Assembly (NCBI GenBank): GCA_023146255.1
Contig: JAGLCJ010000003.1
Coordinates: forward strand, 1-64,000
Length of the DNA stretch: 64,000 nt
Direction: 5' to 3'
Origin: Alcanivoracaceae bacterium
GTDB taxonomy: Bacteria > Pseudomonadota > Gammaproteobacteria > Pseudomonadales > Alcanivoracaceae
How positions within the stretch are numbered: position 1 is the stretch's first letter; each line of letters begins with the position of its first letter. Under the pieces are notes generated by a model. The model was not told the DNA's origin. It saw nothing but the letters and a program-made list of their open reading frames with translations, and did no database searches. Shown piece by piece: positions 8,434-16,228 of the stretch. Position numbers and translations under genes: made by a program.

Positions 8434-8533
8434 GCCGTTAGCTCCTGTCAAACCGGATTCGCGAGGCGATGGCGGCATGATCAGATTCCCGGGGCGGGGC
8501 GGCAAACGATGCTTTTTTCAGGGCGGTTAAGTT

Positions 8534-9433
8534 TTACTTCACCGCCGCAGGCAGGCTGGCGAGCTGGACTTTCAGCCAGTCGAGAAAGGTGCGGATATCA
8601 CGGCGTTCGGCCTGCTCCTCGCGCATCACCGCATAAACCGATTCCGGCAACGGGCCGATTGCCGGCCAGGGCGCGGCGAGACGCTTGCTGTCGAGCAGAG
8701 GTTGTTCAAGCGGCAGGACGGCCAGCGCCACGCCAAGCGTTTCCGCCGCTTCAATCGCGGCCGGATAATCGTCGACAAAAAACTGCTTTTCAGTTTGTGG
8801 CCTGCCAAGTCCGGCCATGGCGAAGAACCGGTCCCAGCTGTCGGCGCGCTCGGTCATCTGGATCAGCGGCAACTGCGCCAGCCGTTCCGGGTGCCGGGCC
8901 AGATCATGTTCCAAAGCCATCGCTGGCGGACAGACTGGCAGGACATACAGATCCAGCAACTTCTCATGGCGGCAGCCGGGCCACGGTGGCCGGCCGAAGC
9001 GAATGGCCAGGTCAATATCCTGTTTGCCGAGATCAACATAGCGCAGGCTGGCATCAATGCGCAGTTCGATATCCGGGTGTCTCTGCTGGAAATCGGTTAG
9101 TCGCGGCAGCACAACACGGCTGGCCAGTGGTGGCATCAGGCTGACTCGCAGAGTGTCTGCCGGGCGCCGCGTCAGGGCGCGGGTGCTGCGATCTATGCCA
9201 TCAAGATGCTGCTGGATGTCGCGCCAGTAGCGCTCGCCGGCCTGGGTGAGGTGCAGTCCTCGCGGCTGGCGTTCAAACAGGGTGATGCCGAGATCTTCCT
9301 CCAGTTTGCGGATTTGCTGGCTGACCGCCGAAGGGGTGATACACAGCTCTTCCGCCGCCAGGGTGAAGCTGAGGTGGCGGCCGGCGACCTCAAAGGTGCG
9401 CAGCAGATTCAGCGACGACAATGGCCGTTTCAT
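8534..9433 (-). CDS. LysR-family transcriptional regulator (GcvA-like)
   Basis: A 299-residue LysR-type regulator. The N-terminal winged HTH reads LNLLRTFEVAGRHLSFTLAA and PSAVSQQIRKLEEDLGITLF, the pattern of the GcvA branch. A periplasmic-binding-protein-like effector domain follows (residues 90-290). It lies 8 bases downstream of plsY and about 100 bases upstream of the unknown/GMC/AhpD-like cluster on the same strand. It may control that cluster; the ligand cannot be inferred. Confidence 0.9.
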   Translation of the reverse strand: MKRPLSSLNLLRTFEVAGRHLSFTLAAEELCITPSAVSQQIRKLEEDLGITLFERQPRGLHLTQAGERYWRDIQQHLDGIDRSTRALTRRPADTLRVSLMPPLASRVVLPRLTDFQQRHPDIELRIDASLRYVDLGKQDIDLAIRFGRPPWPGCRHEKLLDLYVLPVCPPAMALEHDLARHPERLAQLPLIQMTERADSWDRFFAMAGLGRPQTEKQFFVDDYPAAIEAAETLGVALAVLPLEQPLLDSKRLAAPWPAIGPLPESVYAVMREEQAERRDIRTFLDWLKVQLASLPAAVK

Positions 9434-9441
9434 CTGCCGCG

Positions 9442-10068
9442 TTATTCCGGCTGTTTCGGCTTGCGAAAGCCGAGCTCTTCACCGGACAGCAGCTTGCGGA
9501 TGTTGGAGTGATGCCGGCCAATCAGTACCAGACTGAGCAGGATCATCGGCCACAGGGTTTCCGGCTGCCAGAACAGGATGGCCACCGGCATCACCAGAAA
9601 GGCGGCCATCGATGCCAGTGACGAAATCCGCAGGGTAGCGAACAGCACCAGCCAGACGGCGCCGGTGACCAGGCCGGTGGGCCAGTGCAGAGCAAAAAGG
9701 AGGCCGAAGGCAGTGGCCACACCCTTGCCGCCCTGAAACTGGAAGAACACCGGGAACAGATGACCGAGAAAGGCGAACCAGCCGGCCAGCGCAGCGATCA
9801 GCAATGGCAGCTGAAGCCAGTGCACCGCCACCAGTACCGGAATCACCCCCTTGAGGACATCGCCGGCCAGCGTCAGTGCCGCCGCCGGTTTGCCGCCAAG
9901 GCGCAGGACATTGGTGGCGCCGGGGTTGTGCGAGCCTTCTGTACGAGGATCGGGTAAACCGAACAGCCGGCAAACCAGGATGGCGCTGGAAATCGAGCCG
10001 CCGAGATAGGCAGCAACGCACAATAACGCGGTAATCAGGCCATGAGCCTGTAATGTGGCGAAATCCAC
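9442..10068 (-). CDS. plsY: Acyl-phosphate:glycerol-3-phosphate acyltransferase PlsY
   Basis: Inner-membrane enzyme that makes lysophosphatidic acid from acyl-phosphate and glycerol-3-phosphate, the first acylation of phospholipid synthesis. The 208-residue protein has about five hydrophobic segments. All three loop motifs are present: GGSISSAILVCRLFGLPDPR, GSHNPGATNVLRLGG with the Asn/Gly motif, and FQFQGGKGVATAFG. It is divergent from folB, as in many Gammaproteobacteria, but here the usual neighbour tsaD is separated from it by an accessory block. Confidence 0.95.
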   Translation of the reverse strand: MDFATLQAHGLITALLCVAAYLGGSISSAILVCRLFGLPDPRTEGSHNPGATNVLRLGGKPAAALTLAGDVLKGVIPVLVAVHWLQLPLLIAALAGWFAFLGHLFPVFFQFQGGKGVATAFGLLFALHWPTGLVTGAVWLVLFATLRISSLASMAAFLVMPVAILFWQPETLWPMILLSLVLIGRHHSNIRKLLSGEELGFRKPKQPE

Positions 10069-10072
10069 CGGC

Positions 10073-10078
10073 TATAAT
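10073..10078 (+). promoter_or_regulatory. Possible -10 box for folB
   Basis: A perfect TATAAT within CCGGCTATAATCCTCCG lies in the plsY/folB divergent region, pointing towards folB. I find no good -35 hexamer at the proper distance and no TG extension, so this is tentative. Confidence 0.3.
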
Positions 10079-10236
10079 CCTCCGTCCCTCGGCGTCACAG
10101 AGACTGCCTGAACTGACTGCGGCTGAACAGCCCCGTGATATTGCAGGATGCTACCGGTGCCGCGTGTCTCTTCGCCGAACCCTGACGTGACAGCGGCCAG
10201 ACTGGACGGCTTACTGACTCTGCAATGAGGCAACAT

Positions 10237-10596
10237 ATGGACATTGTTTACATCCGTGATCTGAAAGTGGCCACCGTGATCGGCATTTTCGACTGGGAGC
10301 GCCGTATCCGCCAGACCGTCAGTCTGGATCTGGAAATGGCCACTGATATCCGTCGTGCTGCCGCCAGCGACCATATCAACGACACCCTCGACTACAAGGC
10401 GGTCGGCAAGCGCCTGATCAGCTTTATCGAGGCATCGGATTTCCAGCTGGTGGAGACACTGGCCGAGCGGGTGGCAGAAATCGTCCTGAATGAATTTTCC
10501 GTGCCCTGGTTACGACTACGGGTTTCCAAGCCTGGCGCCCTGCGTGGTTCGCAGGATGTCGGCATTATCATTGAACGGGGCAACAAACAGGCATGA
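10237..10596 (+). CDS. folB: Dihydroneopterin aldolase FolB
   Basis: Cleaves 7,8-dihydroneopterin to 6-hydroxymethyl-dihydropterin and glycolaldehyde in folate synthesis. The 119-residue protein begins MDIVYIRDLKVATVIGIFDW and includes DTLDYKAVGKRLISF and the C-terminal KPGALRGSQDVGI. The second in-frame ATG (10237) is chosen because GAGG lies six bases before it, whereas the ATG at 10225 has no ribosome-binding site and adds four non-family residues. It overlaps folK by four bases (ATGA), so the next folate enzyme is translationally coupled. Confidence 0.94.
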   Translation: MDIVYIRDLKVATVIGIFDWERRIRQTVSLDLEMATDIRRAAASDHINDTLDYKAVGKRLISFIEASDFQLVETLAERVAEIVLNEFSVPWLRLRVSKPGALRGSQDVGIIIERGNKQA

Positions 10597-11087
10597 CACG
10601 GGTTTACCTCAGTTTCGGTTCGAATATCGATCGCGAACACAATATTCGCTCTGGTCTGGATGCGCTGGCGCGGCAGTGTGGCGAGCTGAGTTTGAGCCCG
10701 GTGTATGAAAGTGCGGCTGTCGGGTTTAACGGCGCTGCATTTCTTAATCTGGTGGTTGCGATTGACACCGATTTATCAGTCGGCGAGTTGTCAGCGTTGC
10801 TGCGAGCCATTGAAGCGGACCATGGCCGTACCCGTGGTGAGAAAAAATTTGCCAGCCGGACGCTGGATATCGACATTCTCACTTATGCGGATGCAATCGG
10901 CGTGATTGATGGCGTGGAGCTGCCGCGCGATGAAATTCTCAAACATGCATTTGTGCTGAAGCCGCTGGTGGATATTGCGCCGGAGGAAAAGCATCCGCTG
11001 CTGAAGAAAAGCTACGCCGATTTATTGGCGGCAAAGGATTTTTCGTCCCAGTCGCTGTCGCAAGTGCCATTCCAGTGGCCAGCATAG
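10593..11087 (+). CDS. folK: 2-amino-4-hydroxy-6-hydroxymethyldihydropteridine pyrophosphokinase FolK
   Basis: Transfers pyrophosphate from ATP to the pterin produced by FolB. The 164-residue protein has the HPPK hallmarks YLSFGSNI at the N-terminus, the loop around RTRGEKKFASRTLDIDIL with its Mg2+-binding DxD, and LPRDEILKHAFVLKPLVDIAP. It follows folB with a 4-base overlap. The pair stands alone here; folP is not in the window. Confidence 0.94.
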   Translation: MTRVYLSFGSNIDREHNIRSGLDALARQCGELSLSPVYESAAVGFNGAAFLNLVVAIDTDLSVGELSALLRAIEADHGRTRGEKKFASRTLDIDILTYADAIGVIDGVELPRDEILKHAFVLKPLVDIAPEEKHPLLKKSYADLLAAKDFSSQSLSQVPFQWPA

Positions 11088-11096
11088 ATCGTTTTT

Positions 11097-12020
11097 TCAG
11101 TAACGATGCGGCGCCATGTCGCCCTGCGCCCAGCGGAAAAAATCGTAATCCATCTTGATCAGGCCACCGGGATAGCGTGCATCGAATGCTTCTGCGGTTG
11201 GCCACTGGCCGTTTTTCTCAAGATCGTGCAGTAACCGGCGCAGGGTTTGCTGGCCAACCTGAGATGACATCAGAAAATACACCGTTGCCCAGGCCACGCT
11301 ATAGGGCATGGCATCCTGATTGTGTGCCATCTGTCGCCATTGCGGTTCCGGCAGGTTCAGGTAGGTGCGCAGACTGACCAGCTCACCATTTTTGGTCCAG
11401 CCGCGAATGCGCTCTGCCGCCGGGTGCGGACCGATGACGATGGCGCCATTTTCCGCTTGCAGCATCTGCACATACTGGGCCATGCCCTCATGAATCCAGC
11501 TTGGTGCGCGCGGCGCCAGCTGGGCCAGAATGACGTGACTGGATTCGTGCAAAATGGTGCCGACAATCCGCTCCTCCGTGGACCAGTCCCAGACCGCCAC
11601 TTCCTTTGTCCGGGTGACATAAACACCGGAAATACCATCGCTGGCGGATTCGCCGGTGCGTTCATTCAGCCAGCGATAGAATTCGGCCTTGCCGCTGATC
11701 AGATTCAGATTGACCGCGACGTCGCCGCGTACATCGAGGCCCAATGTGCTGGTGTAAAGCGACAGGATGGTATCGAGCCCCTCGCGTACCCGTTTCTCCG
11801 CTGCTTCGCTCAGGTTGAAGTCATTGCGCCGGAAATGTACCAGGCCGTTGCGTTCGTTGGCCGTGGCAGTGTGTAGCGGTTTGCTGTGCTGATCCTCCGG
11901 CGGTTTGTCACCGAAGTGCAGGCGCCCCTCGGCATCACGCCACTGATAGACCTCCGCCTGTGCCAGGGGGCAGATCAGCAATAGCAGCAGGCTCAGTCGG
12001 TACAGTTGTCGGCGATCCAT
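11097..12020 (-). CDS. Exported DUF4124/gluzincin-like peptidase protein
   Basis: A 307-residue secreted protein. A signal peptide (RRQLYRLSLLLLLICPLAQA) is followed by a DUF4124 module, VYQWRDAEGRLHFGDKPP. The C-terminal half carries ILHESSHVILAQLAP, a classic HExxH zinc site, followed 16-25 residues later by WIHEGMAQYVQ, whose Glu is the likely third ligand as in peptidase MA-like/gluzincin families. It probably acts as an envelope metallopeptidase, substrate unknown. Its first 28 bases overlap the end of the preceding DUF4124 gene. Confidence 0.75.
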   Translation of the reverse strand: MDRRQLYRLSLLLLLICPLAQAEVYQWRDAEGRLHFGDKPPEDQHSKPLHTATANERNGLVHFRRNDFNLSEAAEKRVREGLDTILSLYTSTLGLDVRGDVAVNLNLISGKAEFYRWLNERTGESASDGISGVYVTRTKEVAVWDWSTEERIVGTILHESSHVILAQLAPRAPSWIHEGMAQYVQMLQAENGAIVIGPHPAAERIRGWTKNGELVSLRTYLNLPEPQWRQMAHNQDAMPYSVAWATVYFLMSSQVGQQTLRRLLHDLEKNGQWPTAEAFDARYPGGLIKMDYDFFRWAQGDMAPHRY

Positions 12021-12442
12021 TTGCTCAGCCTCTCTTTGTCTGCTGCGACTTGCTCCATTGGAACACTGTAGCGCTCGCCTTTTTCATTTTTGTACATCAC
12101 CGGGCCATCAAGTGATTTCCGTTCGCGCTTTGCTTTTTCACACTTGGGCGCCATTTCCAGCTGGCGGATGCGCTCTGCTTCAGCACTGCGCAGCTGTTCC
12201 TCTTCCTGTTGCTGCTGTTCGGCATCTCGCAAGCGCTGCAGCCGATCCCAGGTTTCCTGCACCGCTTCATCCTGACCCAGCAGGGGTTGCTGCTTGATCT
12301 GCACTTCCTCAACAGCCGGGTCGCCTTCACGGGGGCGATCACTGAAATGCACCCGGCCCTGTTCGTCGGTCCAGCGATACAGCCCCTGCGCGGTTGCAAG
12401 GCAGGGTAGTAGCAACAGCAGAATCCATCCTGTACGGATCAT
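11993..12442 (-). CDS. Exported DUF4124 coiled-coil protein
   Basis: A 149-residue protein beginning MIRTGWILLLLLPCLATAQG, a signal peptide, then the DUF4124 motif LYRWTDEQGRVHFSDRPREG. A Gln/Glu-rich helical segment (residues about 60-95) looks like a coiled coil, and two Cys (KCEKAK and ADNCTD) may form a disulfide. The ATG at 12442 has AAGGAGGT before it, which rejects the longer frame. It lies one base after folM and overlaps the exported peptidase gene. DUF4124 function is not established. Confidence 0.8.
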   Translation of the reverse strand: MIRTGWILLLLLPCLATAQGLYRWTDEQGRVHFSDRPREGDPAVEEVQIKQQPLLGQDEAVQETWDRLQRLRDAEQQQQEEEQLRSAEAERIRQLEMAPKCEKAKRERKSLDGPVMYKNEKGERYSVPMEQVAADKERLSKWIADNCTD

Positions 12443-12443
12443 C

Positions 12444-13181
12444 TCAACCTCCTTGAAAGCCCAGCGAGCGGCCGCCATCCACAGCCACAATCTGCCCGGT
12501 GACGTAGGGCGCGTCCAGTGCCAGAAAGGCCACCATGCCAGCAATATCCGTGGGGTTGCCACAACGCTTCAATGCTGTGGCCTGAAGAATGTCTGACTGG
12601 TTGTCCTGGCCCTGTTCCGGCCACAGGATCGGTCCCGGAGCAACGCCGTTAACACGCACATCCGGCCCCAGCTCGCGCGCACTGCTGCGGGTCAGCATGG
12701 CGAGGCCTGCTTTGGCGACGCAGTACAGCGTGTGTTGTGCCAGCGGCTTTTCCGCGTAGACATCGACAATGTTGATGATGCTGCCGTTGTGTTTTGCCAG
12801 CGTTGGTGCCAGTGCTTCGGTAAGAATCCAGGGCGCCCGCAGATTGCTGTTGATCAGTCGGGTCCAGTCTTCATCGCTATTGTTGCCGATCGGCGTTGGA
12901 TAAAACGATGAAGCGTTATTCACCAGCAGATCAAGTCGACGCCATTGCTGAATCGCCATGTTGGCGAGAATCCGTACCTGATCCGGTTTGTCGAGATCAG
13001 CTTGCATCACGCAGGCGGACTCCGGCCGCACGGCGTTCAGCTCATCGGCCAGCCTGTCGGCTTCGTCGCGACTGTGACGGCAATGAATGATCACCCGCAT
13101 GCCGCGGCCATGCAGCGTCCGCGCAGTTTCAGCGCCAAGTCGTCGGGCGGCGCCGGTAATCAGGGCGACGGGATCTGCCAT
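12444..13181 (-). CDS. folM: SDR-family pteridine reductase (FolM/PTR1-like)
   Basis: Short-chain dehydrogenase, 245 residues, with the arginine-containing cofactor motif TGAARRLGAETARTLHGRG that marks NADPH-dependent pteridine reductases rather than ordinary ketoacyl reductases. NNASSFYPTPIG and the catalytic YCVAKAGLAMLTRSSARELG (Y and K) follow. Family members reduce dihydrobiopterin or dihydrofolate, giving a backup or pterin-modifying activity. It overlaps the end of cca by 22 bases. Symbol assigned by motif resemblance. Confidence 0.8.
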   Translation of the reverse strand: MADPVALITGAARRLGAETARTLHGRGMRVIIHCRHSRDEADRLADELNAVRPESACVMQADLDKPDQVRILANMAIQQWRRLDLLVNNASSFYPTPIGNNSDEDWTRLINSNLRAPWILTEALAPTLAKHNGSIINIVDVYAEKPLAQHTLYCVAKAGLAMLTRSSARELGPDVRVNGVAPGPILWPEQGQDNQSDILQATALKRCGNPTDIAGMVAFLALDAPYVTGQIVAVDGGRSLGFQGG

Positions 13182-14398
13182 GTTTGCTTGTGCTCCTTCA
13201 ATAATTGGATGCGCGCCTTGTCGATGGCGTCGCCCAGTTCCGGGCCGTCAAACCCTCGCGTCCGCAATGCCGTGACATCCACCTGACGGGCAGCGTCTGC
13301 AGCGGCACGCAGATAGGTTGCCTGCGGGTAGTCGCGCTGCGCAAAACCGCTGCGACCACGGGCATCGGCCTCACAGGCGCTGAGAAACAGCTCCCAGCGC
13401 TCCGGCCGGCGGATCGCATCAAGCGAGCGTAACAGCTTCCAGACCGTCTCCGGTTTTAGTTCCAGCGCCCGGTGGCAGTGGGTATGAAACCGCGCCACCA
13501 GAATGCCCAGTTCACGGCATTCAGCCGGTGCCCGCAGGCGTTCTGCAACCTGTTCGGCGAGTCGGGCACTGCGTTCTTCATGGGCAATATGCCGCGGCCA
13601 TTCGGCGGGATCTGTCAGGCCCTTGCCGAGATCATGCACCAGCACGGCAAAACGGGCCGTCAACGGCAGCTGCATTCGGGCACACTGTTGCAAGGCAAGA
13701 TACTGGTGCTCGAGGGTGTCGATTTCCGGGTGATGCGCGGCCGGTTGTGGCACACCGCGCAGTCTGGCCAGTTCCGGCAGTAGCACGGCTAACGCGCCAC
13801 ATTGCTCCAGCACCTGAAAATAGATCTGCGGGTCGCGTTCCATCAGCCCCTTTTCGGTTTCTTTCCAGACCCGCTCAGCGGTCAGGTGGGCGAGTTCCCC
13901 GCCGTCACCAAGCTGGCGCATCAGCGCCATGGTCTCTTCCGCGACGCGAAAGCCGAGCCAGTGGTAGCGGGCGGCAAAGCGCGCCACCCGCAATACCCGT
14001 AGCGGGTCTTCGGCAAAGGCCGGCGACACATGCCGCAGCCAGCGTCCTTTCAGGTCACGCAGGCCACCATGGGGATCAATCAGCGGGCCGCCTGGCTCGC
14101 GGGCCATGGCGTTGATGGTCAGGTCGCGGCGCAGCAGATCCTCTTCCAGCGTGACCTCGGCAGAAGCATTGAAGGTAAAGCCGTGGTAGCCGTGGCCGCT
14201 TTTCCGCTCGGTGCGGGCCAGCGCATATTCTTCGCCACTGCGCGGGTGAATGAATACCGGGAAATCCTTTCCCACCGGGGTAAAGCCCTGAGCATGCATG
14301 GCCTCCGGCGTGGCGCCGACCACCACCCAGTCTCTTTCCGTGACCTTGAGGCCGAGCAGCTGATCCCGCACCGCACCGCCCACCAGATAATTTTTCAA
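13160..14398 (-). CDS. cca: CCA-adding tRNA nucleotidyltransferase (class II, with HD domain)
   Basis: Adds or repairs the 3' CCA of tRNAs. Landmarks are YLVGGAVRDQLLG, ERDWVVVGATPE, the RRDLTINAMA motif, AEDPLRVLRVARFAARY, and an HD phosphohydrolase motif VLVHDLGKGLTD. I place the start at a TTG (14398): the protein then reads (M)KNYLVGGAVRD and is 412 residues, matching the enteric enzyme. The frame stays open to 14536, with an ATG at 14443, but neither upstream start has a ribosome-binding site or family similarity. The first carboxylate of the usual DxD pair is Glu here (TERDW). Confidence 0.92.
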   Translation of the reverse strand: MKNYLVGGAVRDQLLGLKVTERDWVVVGATPEAMHAQGFTPVGKDFPVFIHPRSGEEYALARTERKSGHGYHGFTFNASAEVTLEEDLLRRDLTINAMAREPGGPLIDPHGGLRDLKGRWLRHVSPAFAEDPLRVLRVARFAARYHWLGFRVAEETMALMRQLGDGGELAHLTAERVWKETEKGLMERDPQIYFQVLEQCGALAVLLPELARLRGVPQPAAHHPEIDTLEHQYLALQQCARMQLPLTARFAVLVHDLGKGLTDPAEWPRHIAHEERSARLAEQVAERLRAPAECRELGILVARFHTHCHRALELKPETVWKLLRSLDAIRRPERWELFLSACEADARGRSGFAQRDYPQATYLRAAADAARQVDVTALRTRGFDGPELGDAIDKARIQLLKEHKQTWQIPSP

Positions 14399-14552
14399 TT
14401 TGTGACTTGCCTGTGCCGGACTGAATGCAGATGATGTTCGCATGATGAAGAGCAGCCGCAAACAACCAATGCTGAAAGTTGCAATGCGAGTCGCCCGCGC
14501 ATGGTGTGGGGGAGCGCTGCCGGCTGTCTGATTCATAGTACTGAATTAAACC

Positions 14553-14586
14553 AAAGCCGCAGCGTGACGCACCTGCGGCTTTTTTT
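14553..14586 (+). terminator. Rho-independent terminator facing EamA gene
   Basis: AAAGCCGCAG (14553-14562) pairs with CTGCGGCTTT (14573-14582) around a 10-base loop and is followed by a T-run, the form of an intrinsic terminator on the plus strand. No annotated plus-strand gene lies just upstream, so it may end a small leader RNA or sRNA from 14400-14550, or act as an attenuator before the EamA gene. Confidence 0.65.
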
Positions 14587-14626
14587 GTGCCCGGTGCCCC
14601 CGCTGCCCACATCAAGGAGAAGAAAC

Positions 14627-15520
14627 GTGCCTGTCGGGCTTGCCTACCTGATTGTTGTACTGGTCTGGGCCACCACACCGCTTGCTATCAAATGGAGCGC
14701 GGAAACCTTTATGCCGGTGACGGCGGTGATGCTGCGGATGATGCTGGCGGTGGCCGTCGGGTTGCCGTGGTTGTGGCTGCTTGGCCAGCGTCTGCGCTGG
14801 GACCGGTTGGCGATCAAGAGCTATGCGGCGGCGTTGCCCGGTGTGTTCGGCGCCATGTCGCTGAGTTATCTGGCCTCGGTATATGTGGCCTCCGGGCTGA
14901 TCTCGGTGATGTTCGGGCTGGCGCCGCTGCTGTCCGGCTTCATGCTGCAGCTGCTGCCCAATCCGGTGCGCCTGAATGGCTGGCACTGGGCCGGTTGCGT
15001 TACCGGGGTCGGCGGGCTGGCGCTGGTGTTTGCCGATGCCCTGCAGGGCGGTAACCAGTTGATCGGCATCCTGCTGTTGCTTGGTGCGGTGACCGGGTTC
15101 AGCGTCAGTGGCATTGCCGTGAAGCAGGTCGCCGCCGGCCTCGGGCCACTGCCGCAGACGCTTGGCTCGCTGATTCTCAGCCTGCCCTGTTTCTGGGGGC
15201 TGTGGTTTGTCATGGGCGAGAGCTTTACCGTGGGCGAGGCCATGCAGGGCGTCTGGGCGGTGCTGTATCTGGCGCTGTGCGGGTCGCTGGTCGGCTTTGT
15301 TTGCTATTTCAAGGTGTTGTCCAGTCTGTCGGCGGCCACCGTGGCGCTGATTACGCTGATCACGCCGGTGCTGGCGCTGTTGCTGGGTGCGCTGTTCAAC
15401 GGCGAACAGCCGGGCCTGAACGTGATGGCCGGGGCGCTGGTAATTCTGCTCGGGCTGGCGCTGTACTTTCTCGGTGACCGCCATACCCGGGCGGTGCTGA
15501 CCGGGGCAGCGGGCCACTGA
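14627..15520 (+). CDS. EamA/DMT-superfamily transporter
   Basis: A 297-residue inner-membrane protein with about ten hydrophobic segments in two EamA repeats, the drug/metabolite transporter fold. It begins at a GTG (14627), VPVGLAYLIVVLVWATTPLA, with AAGGAG seven bases upstream. WATTPLAIKWS in the first helix and the second repeat beginning GILLLLGAVTGFSVSGIAVK are typical. Such proteins usually export amino acids, purines or drugs; substrate cannot be called. It follows a plus-strand terminator hairpin and precedes the TetR/haloalkane dehalogenase pair. Confidence 0.88.
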   Translation: MPVGLAYLIVVLVWATTPLAIKWSAETFMPVTAVMLRMMLAVAVGLPWLWLLGQRLRWDRLAIKSYAAALPGVFGAMSLSYLASVYVASGLISVMFGLAPLLSGFMLQLLPNPVRLNGWHWAGCVTGVGGLALVFADALQGGNQLIGILLLLGAVTGFSVSGIAVKQVAAGLGPLPQTLGSLILSLPCFWGLWFVMGESFTVGEAMQGVWAVLYLALCGSLVGFVCYFKVLSSLSAATVALITLITPVLALLLGALFNGEQPGLNVMAGALVILLGLALYFLGDRHTRAVLTGAAGH

Positions 15521-15568
15521 GCCGGTCTTTTTGGCGCAACTGACCTTGACCATCGGGCCGGGCAAGTT

Positions 15569-15594
15569 CATTTTGTAGCGATCGTTACAAAATG
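15569..15594. promoter_or_regulatory. Palindromic operator for the adjacent TetR regulator
   Basis: Bases 15569-15594 form a near-perfect 26-bp palindrome: CATTTTGTAGCGA followed by TCGTTACAAAATG, with 12 of 13 positions symmetric. It ends 8 bases before the tetR ATG, exactly where an autoregulatory TetR dimer would block transcription or initiation. It should also control the downstream haloalkane dehalogenase if the two genes share a transcript. Confidence 0.75.
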
Positions 15595-15602
15595 GATTGG
15601 CC

Positions 15603-16196
15603 ATGGCCCGACCGTCCCGCTTCCGTGAACCTGATGTCCTGACCCGGGCCATGCTGGTGTTCTGGCAGCACGGCTTTGCCGGCACCAGCGTACGTCACCT
15701 TGAGCAGGCTACCGGCCTGACCGCCTCCAGCCTGTACAACCGCTTTGATTCCAAGGAAGCGCTGTTCGCCAGCGTGCTCGATCACTACATCGTCAAGGTG
15801 GTGCAGTGGCGCATTGATCGTTATCTGCGCGCCGACGATGCGCTGGCCGGACTGCGCCGGTTTTTCGATTCCACCTACGACTACATCAGCGAGCAGCGGC
15901 CACCGATGGCCTGCCTGCTGGCCAATACCGCGCTGGAAAAATCTGCCAGCGACCACGCGGTGAGAGCGCAACTGGATCGTGGCCTTGCGTTGCTCGAAGA
16001 CGCCTTTGCCGATTGCCTGCAGCGGGCGGTACAGGCCGGCCAGCTGCGCGCCGATTGCGATTGCCGTCGCTGGGCCCGGCACCTGTTGCTGTGTCTGCAG
16101 GGGGTGCTGGTGGACAGCACCATTCACCCCGATCACGCCCGCCTGTCCGAACTGGTGGACGGGGTCATGGCGGCCCTGCCGCTGCAGCAACACTGA
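15603..16196 (+). CDS. TetR-family transcriptional regulator
   Basis: A 197-residue repressor. The N-terminal HTH reads VLTRAMLVFWQHGFAGTSVR and LEQATGLTASSLYNRFDSKEALF, the standard TetR DNA-binding domain. The C-terminal ligand domain ends LQGVLVDSTIHPDHARLSEL, the type found in AcrR/YcdC-like members. The ATG at 15603 is preferred to an in-frame TTG two codons earlier. A 26-bp palindrome sits directly upstream and the haloalkane dehalogenase follows after 32 bases, so it probably senses a haloalkane, its alcohol product, or a related hydrophobic compound. Confidence 0.9.
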   Translation: MARPSRFREPDVLTRAMLVFWQHGFAGTSVRHLEQATGLTASSLYNRFDSKEALFASVLDHYIVKVVQWRIDRYLRADDALAGLRRFFDSTYDYISEQRPPMACLLANTALEKSASDHAVRAQLDRGLALLEDAFADCLQRAVQAGQLRADCDCRRWARHLLLCLQGVLVDSTIHPDHARLSELVDGVMAALPLQQH

Positions 16197-16228
16197 ATCT
16201 GACGACAAATAAAAAAGGAGCATTGACC

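Noticed and set aside
14612..15685. A 357-codon minus-strand frame opposite the EamA gene
   Set aside because: Very Gln/His-rich product typical of antisense frames; the sense strand has a clear ten-helix transporter.
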